From an uncultured Clostridia bacterium (GTDB lineage: Bacteria > Bacillota > Clostridia > Oscillospirales > Acutalibacteraceae): 64,000 nucleotides of DNA. The position numbers and the translations under genes are program-made. Positions 60,827 through 64,000 of this stretch are shown piece after piece; position 1 is the first letter of the stretch, and each line of letters opens with the position of its first letter. A model generated the notes under the pieces. The model did not search any database and was not told the origin of the DNA. It saw only the letters and a list, made by a program, of their open reading frames with translations. The stretch is taken from contig CANQGT010000003.1 of assembly GCA_947623505.1 (NCBI GenBank), positions 107,783 to 171,782 of the forward strand. Reading direction: 5' to 3'.

Positions 60827-60974
60827 ACATTAAAAAATCCGCTTGAATCAAAAGCCGAGTGCCGACAAGGAAGTATTTGTTTCTCGAGCAAAATTCCCCG
60901 TATTTTTGCCAAAAGCCTCGCAAGGCGGCAGCCTTGCCGCTATTTACCGCTTCAATACAAGAAATTTTGTACTC
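60827..60974. other. Intergenic stretch without recognised gene
   Basis: No convincing coding frame. It holds a stem-loop with arms GCAAGGC/GCCTTGC and a GGCA loop (60920-60937). Together with the HPt remnant to 61170 it separates the convergent GH78 and response-regulator genes. Confidence 0.5.
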
Positions 60975-61181
60975 TTATGAAACTGCGAAGCACTTTAAAA
61001 CAAAAATTTTTGCTACAAGAAAAGGCGAAAGCCGCCGATAATGCTGACGCATATCGGCGGCTTCAGCGCGTAGAAAAGCCCGAAATCCTAAGCTACCGTC
61101 ATCGAGAAATTTCAGCACAAATTCCTGTATGAGCCTTTCGCTGCGAAGTCTGTCGAGCGCATCGCCATAGTCAGCGCCCAT
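60975..61181 (-). pseudogene. Truncated HPt (histidine phosphotransfer) domain remnant
   Basis: A 68-residue frame whose ATG overlaps the end of the response-regulator gene. The first about 30 residues, MGADYGDALDRLRSERLIQE then FVLKFLDDGS, match the N-terminus of HPt proteins that commonly accompany such regulators. The sequence then diverges, and the phosphoacceptor region (HTLKG) is absent. The 3' half runs through a GC-rich hairpin, so this is a deletion remnant rather than a working phosphotransferase. Confidence 0.6.
61031..61061. terminator. Stem-loop at the end of the response-regulator unit
   Basis: Perfect 10-bp arms GCCGCCGATA/TATCGGCGGC with an 11-nt loop. On the minus strand it is followed by TTTCGCCTTTTC, so termination is plausible but weak. 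Confidence 0.5.
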
Positions 61182-63228
61182 CTACGCTCTCGTTCTGCGT
61201 TTCCAATATGTTTTTCATAGAATCGTCATAGAAAACCAATCTACCTTTGCCGGCGCGTTTTGACGCATAGGCGGCAGAATCTGCCGCATGGAAGAGGTCG
61301 TCATAGGACGCGCCGATGTCGCGGCTCAACGCAATGCCCATAGAGACCGAAATCGAAAAGCCATTGAAATCTCCGCATATTACGTTGAAAATACGCTCAA
61401 CCGTCTTTTCGATCTCCGTATTGTATTCGAGAAAAACGAGAAACTCGTCTCCGCCGGCGCGGCATGAAATATCTGTTCCGCGGATGCTTTCGGTCAGGCA
61501 CTTTGCCACATGCTTCAAAACCTCGTCTCCAAACGCGTGGCCGTAAATATCGTTTGCCTTCTTAAAGAAGTCTACGTCGAAAAAGACCATGGCATAATTG
61601 CTTCCGGGGTTGTTGTGTATGAGGAGCTCTATCTGCTCTTTGGCGCTCTCACGGTTCAGAAGACCCGTCATTGAGTCGTGCGCGGCTTTTTTCTCGAGTT
61701 CAAGCATCTTCATATGGGAATCGTTTATATCGGTGACAGTGCCGAGAACGCCCTCAATCTTCGGCTCCACGTCATCTGTCCACATTGAGCGCATAACGAG
61801 CTTCGACCAGCGCTCCGAGTCACCGTAATGCAACTGGCAGTCCAGCCGCACCTCCGGCTTTTCAGGCGTCGTCTGCGCTATGCTCCTGAAAAGACGCTCC
61901 CACGTTTGTTCGCTCATAAGGGCAGACGCCTTGGGGTCGTGGCGCGGGTCCATAATGATCTCGTCAATGCCGAGCTTTTTCGCCCCATAGGCCGAAAGCG
62001 TGAGCATCGGCGGCGAGGTGACGAACTCAAACTGAACAGCCTCCGTCATTGAGGCATAGAAATTGTTGCGCACCCGCTCGCGGTCGAGCAGGCGAAGCGT
62101 CCTATGCGAAACGCACCCGCCCTCTCCGCGCAGCGCCTCCTCCGAAATGCGCCTCAGCTTATGGCGCTTCAGATCCTCGGGCGAATCGTTCTCAAACATA
62201 TCGCGGAACAACTCCACATTTTCATTGAGACATTCGAGGAGCAACGGATTGAACGCGCCGCATTCCCCGTTTATAATCATGTTAACGGCTTCCTCATGTG
62301 AAAACTTCGGCTTGTAGACGCGCTCGCTGGTCAGCGCGTCGTAAACATCCGCAAGGGAGACGACCTGCGCCGAGATCGGTATCTCGTCGCCAATGAGCCC
62401 GTCGGGATATCCCTTTCCGTCGTAGCGCTCGTGATGCCAGCGACAGATCTCATACGCCACCTTAACGAGCGGCTCCTGCATATACATGAGCAGGTCGCTT
62501 ATCATTTCCGCGCCGAGAACGGTATGGGTCTTCATTACCTCGAATTCCTCGGTCGTCAGTCTGCCGGGCTTGTTCAAGACCTTTTCGTCTATGACCATTT
62601 TTCCGATGTCGTGAAGTGCGGAGGCCGTGCTAATTATCGAAATGTCCGCCATTGTGAGGTCGTATTTTGTCGTCTTAGCCATGATGCAGCTCAAAAGCAG
62701 GTCTGTCAATGTACGCACATGGAGAATATGCATCCCACTCTCACCGTTTCGAAACTCCATCACATGGGCGAGAATGTCTATCATAAGGTCGCTCTGGCAC
62801 TCCTTTTCGTAGACCTGATCCTCCACCATGTTTATGAGGCGCTTCTGCTTAGCATAAAGGAGAAGCGTGTTCACGACCCTTCTGCGGACTATCAGCGTAT
62901 CAAACGGACGCGCGATAAAATCAGTTGCGCCGAGCTCGTACGCGCGCTCCACATGTGTCGACGTGTTCTCGGATGATATGATGATAACGGGGACAGATTT
63001 GATCCATCCGTTTTGGTTCATCGCCTCGAGCACACCGAAGCCGTCCATCCTTGGCATGACGATATCCAGCAACAGAAGCGACAACTCCGAGCCGTACTGC
63101 TTTAGAGCCGCCACAGCCTGAACGCCGTCTTCAGCCTCGATTATCTCGTAATTATCGCTCAGCATGTCATCAAGTATAGAACGGTTCATCTCGGAGTCAT
63201 CTGCTATTAAGATTTTTTCTTTTTTCAT
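61171..63228 (-). CDS. Response regulator with HD-GYP and GGDEF domains
   Basis: A 685-residue cytoplasmic signalling protein. The receiver domain has the phospho-Asp in LSLLLLDIVMPRMDGFG (about residue 57). An HD-GYP domain (about 150-340) contains HDIGK, HHERYDGKGYPDG and the GYP-like GKGYP segment. A PAS-like region (about 370-500) precedes a GGDEF domain with intact CRAGGDEFLVFLEY (about 600). It can therefore both make and degrade cyclic di-GMP. The catalytic motifs of both domains are intact. Codon choice looks different from its neighbours. A strong promoter with a leader of about 185 nt precedes it. Confidence 0.92.
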   Translation of the reverse strand: MKKEKILIADDSEMNRSILDDMLSDNYEIIEAEDGVQAVAALKQYGSELSLLLLDIVMPRMDGFGVLEAMNQNGWIKSVPVIIISSENTSTHVERAYELGATDFIARPFDTLIVRRRVVNTLLLYAKQKRLINMVEDQVYEKECQSDLMIDILAHVMEFRNGESGMHILHVRTLTDLLLSCIMAKTTKYDLTMADISIISTASALHDIGKMVIDEKVLNKPGRLTTEEFEVMKTHTVLGAEMISDLLMYMQEPLVKVAYEICRWHHERYDGKGYPDGLIGDEIPISAQVVSLADVYDALTSERVYKPKFSHEEAVNMIINGECGAFNPLLLECLNENVELFRDMFENDSPEDLKRHKLRRISEEALRGEGGCVSHRTLRLLDRERVRNNFYASMTEAVQFEFVTSPPMLTLSAYGAKKLGIDEIIMDPRHDPKASALMSEQTWERLFRSIAQTTPEKPEVRLDCQLHYGDSERWSKLVMRSMWTDDVEPKIEGVLGTVTDINDSHMKMLELEKKAAHDSMTGLLNRESAKEQIELLIHNNPGSNYAMVFFDVDFFKKANDIYGHAFGDEVLKHVAKCLTESIRGTDISCRAGGDEFLVFLEYNTEIEKTVERIFNVICGDFNGFSISVSMGIALSRDIGASYDDLFHAADSAAYASKRAGKGRLVFYDDSMKNILETQNESVDGR

Positions 63229-63419
63229 GTTGCTGATTACCTCTTTTTAAAAAGTCCTCACGAGGAGGAAATATTTTCAGTTATATTTTAGTTCGGGGAA
63301 CCCCCTATTTTGCGCGTCTCGAGAACAATTGCGCCACGAAACCAACATACACGGCTTACAATGGCATTTTTGCAAGGCCGTCAATATCGAAGCCACAGCA
63401 AAAGCAAAACCGCAGAAAT
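63229..63419 (-). other. Long untranslated leader of the response-regulator gene
   Basis: Roughly 185 nt lie between the inferred transcription start and the ATG (with AAAGAGG upstream). It can form small GC-rich hairpins such as GGGG/CCCC around 63295-63305. I compared it with the cyclic di-GMP riboswitch pattern as I know it and see no match. Confidence 0.35.
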
Positions 63420-63448
63420 ATTATACCACGATATATACCGAAAAGCAA
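63420..63448 (-). promoter_or_regulatory. Promoter of the response-regulator gene
   Basis: On the minus strand TTGCTT, 17 bases, then a perfect TATAAT. It lies 192 bases upstream of the ATG. Confidence 0.65.
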
Positions 63449-63474
63449 GAACGAGTGGAAGTTACCCTCTAAGT

Positions 63475-63490
63475 GAAAAGTTAACTTTTC
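63475..63490. promoter_or_regulatory. Perfect 16-bp palindrome
   Basis: GAAAAGTTAACTTTTC, a perfect inverted repeat 27 bases upstream of the response-regulator -35 and between the two divergent units. Likely a regulator binding site. Confidence 0.45.
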
Positions 63491-63601
63491 TATTCAGCGT
63501 TTTGGTCCTTTTTGCACCGCATTGGTAGACAATGCAAAAAAAATGTGCCATAAAAAAAATAAACGTTCAGAGCGAGACTTTCTCTCCTTAATCCGTCGAC
63601 A

Positions 63602-63940
63602 ATGTTGCTTGCCGACGGCAAAGAGGATGAGCTTTTATCGGTGCTTTTCCTGCTCTTAGCGAGCACGAGCGTATTGCCGACGCGGGCATTAGTTAGCCCC
63701 GAGTTTGAGACGACGCCGAGGCAACGGCTCACCTTCACTGAAGTCGAGAACCAATATATCCTTACTCACAAGGCCGTGAAGATAGGCTATGTGGCCAACC
63801 GCGTTCCCGTCTCGTTTGAGGACGAAAACGGGGAACTCGGCGGAATCTCTCGCAACATTTTCGACCATGTGAGCCGTCTTTGCGTCATTAAATTTGAATA
63901 TATTCCCCTGCCCGAGGGAGAAGGACAGGTTATCATATGA
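63602..63940 (+). pseudogene. 5' fragment of a periplasmic-binding-domain sensor gene
   Basis: A 112-codon frame. A signal-peptide-like start (LLSVLFLLLASTSVLPTRAL) is followed by KAVKIGYVANRVPVSFEDEN, GELGGISRNIFDHVSRL and IKFEYIPLPEGEG, the N-terminus of an SBP_bac_3 extracellular sensor domain. Such domains precede histidine kinase or GGDEF modules in these organisms. The frame stops at 63940 and none of the other frames continues the domain, so the rest is deleted or lies on another segment. Confidence 0.6.
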
Positions 63941-64000
63941 AGTGCAACACCTGGAGAAAAAAATAGAGACAACATAGCTCAGATCGTGTAGAATAAAAGT

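Noticed and set aside
63229..63419. Cyclic di-GMP riboswitch before the HD-GYP/GGDEF gene
   Set aside because: I could not match the conserved core to the sequence, so it is listed only as an unexplained leader.

Overview
The window reads as a chromosomal segment of an anaerobic, spore-forming Firmicute of the class Clostridia, most likely a gut Oscillospiraceae/Ruminococcaceae-type organism. This is inferred from gene content: a PolC-type replicative polymerase, the pyrH-frr-uppS-cdsA-dxr-rseP-ispG-polC gene order, SpoVA and SpoVB-like sporulation proteins, GatCAB, a dockerin-bearing surface protein, and carbohydrate-active enzymes including a UidA-type beta-glucuronidase. No rRNA, tRNA, CRISPR array, prophage or intact transposase was recognised.

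Region 1 (1-25.3 kb, all minus strand) is mostly housekeeping. From right to left it runs: pyrH, frr, uppS, cdsA, dxr, rseP, ispG and polC (translation, lipid and isoprenoid precursors, replication). A histidine cluster with its own promoter follows (fused hisZ-hisG, hisD, hisB, hisA, hisI, hisE), with a ComEC-like metallo-beta-lactamase and a DUF3006 gene inserted. It continues into recJ, the stringent-response gene relA, dtd, an MBL hydrolase and hemZ. A coiled-coil protein gene and a partial MATE/SpoVB-like flippase gene finish the left edge. Most junctions overlap or lie within 30 bp, so large polycistronic units are likely. PolC lacks the usual inserted 3'-5' exonuclease domain, and hisH, hisF and hisC are absent from the his cluster.

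Region 2 (25.4-33.2 kb) holds an ABC half-transporter pair controlled by an XRE regulator with a small partner gene, an M20 peptidase, an ATC-hydrolase-like protein and a papain-fold-like protein.

Region 3 (33.3-37.5 kb) is accessory. A relatively AT-rich GPH/MFS sugar transporter gene and a BspA-type leucine-rich-repeat/dockerin gene lie among copies of a GC-rich palindromic repeat. A tandem array of four copies with a 73-74 bp period is present, and two 99-bp direct repeats bracket the dockerin gene. A GH3 beta-glucosidase gene follows.

Region 4 (40-48.8 kb) contains spoVAC, spoVAE and spoVAD on different strands, separated by an orphan ABC ATPase, an MBL hydrolase and an M20/DUF5058 membrane-protein operon, then a DMT permease. 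A 58-residue membrane ORF is coupled to spoVAD, and the spoVAE ribosome-binding site lies inside a terminator-like hairpin.

Region 5 (48.8-64 kb) contains an ECF sigma factor gene with a short membrane partner and a lipoprotein gene, gatCAB, aspS, a PAS protein with uidA, and a divergent GH78-like rhamnosidase. It ends in a response-regulator/HD-GYP/GGDEF protein flanked by broken remnants of an HPt protein and a periplasmic-binding-domain sensor.
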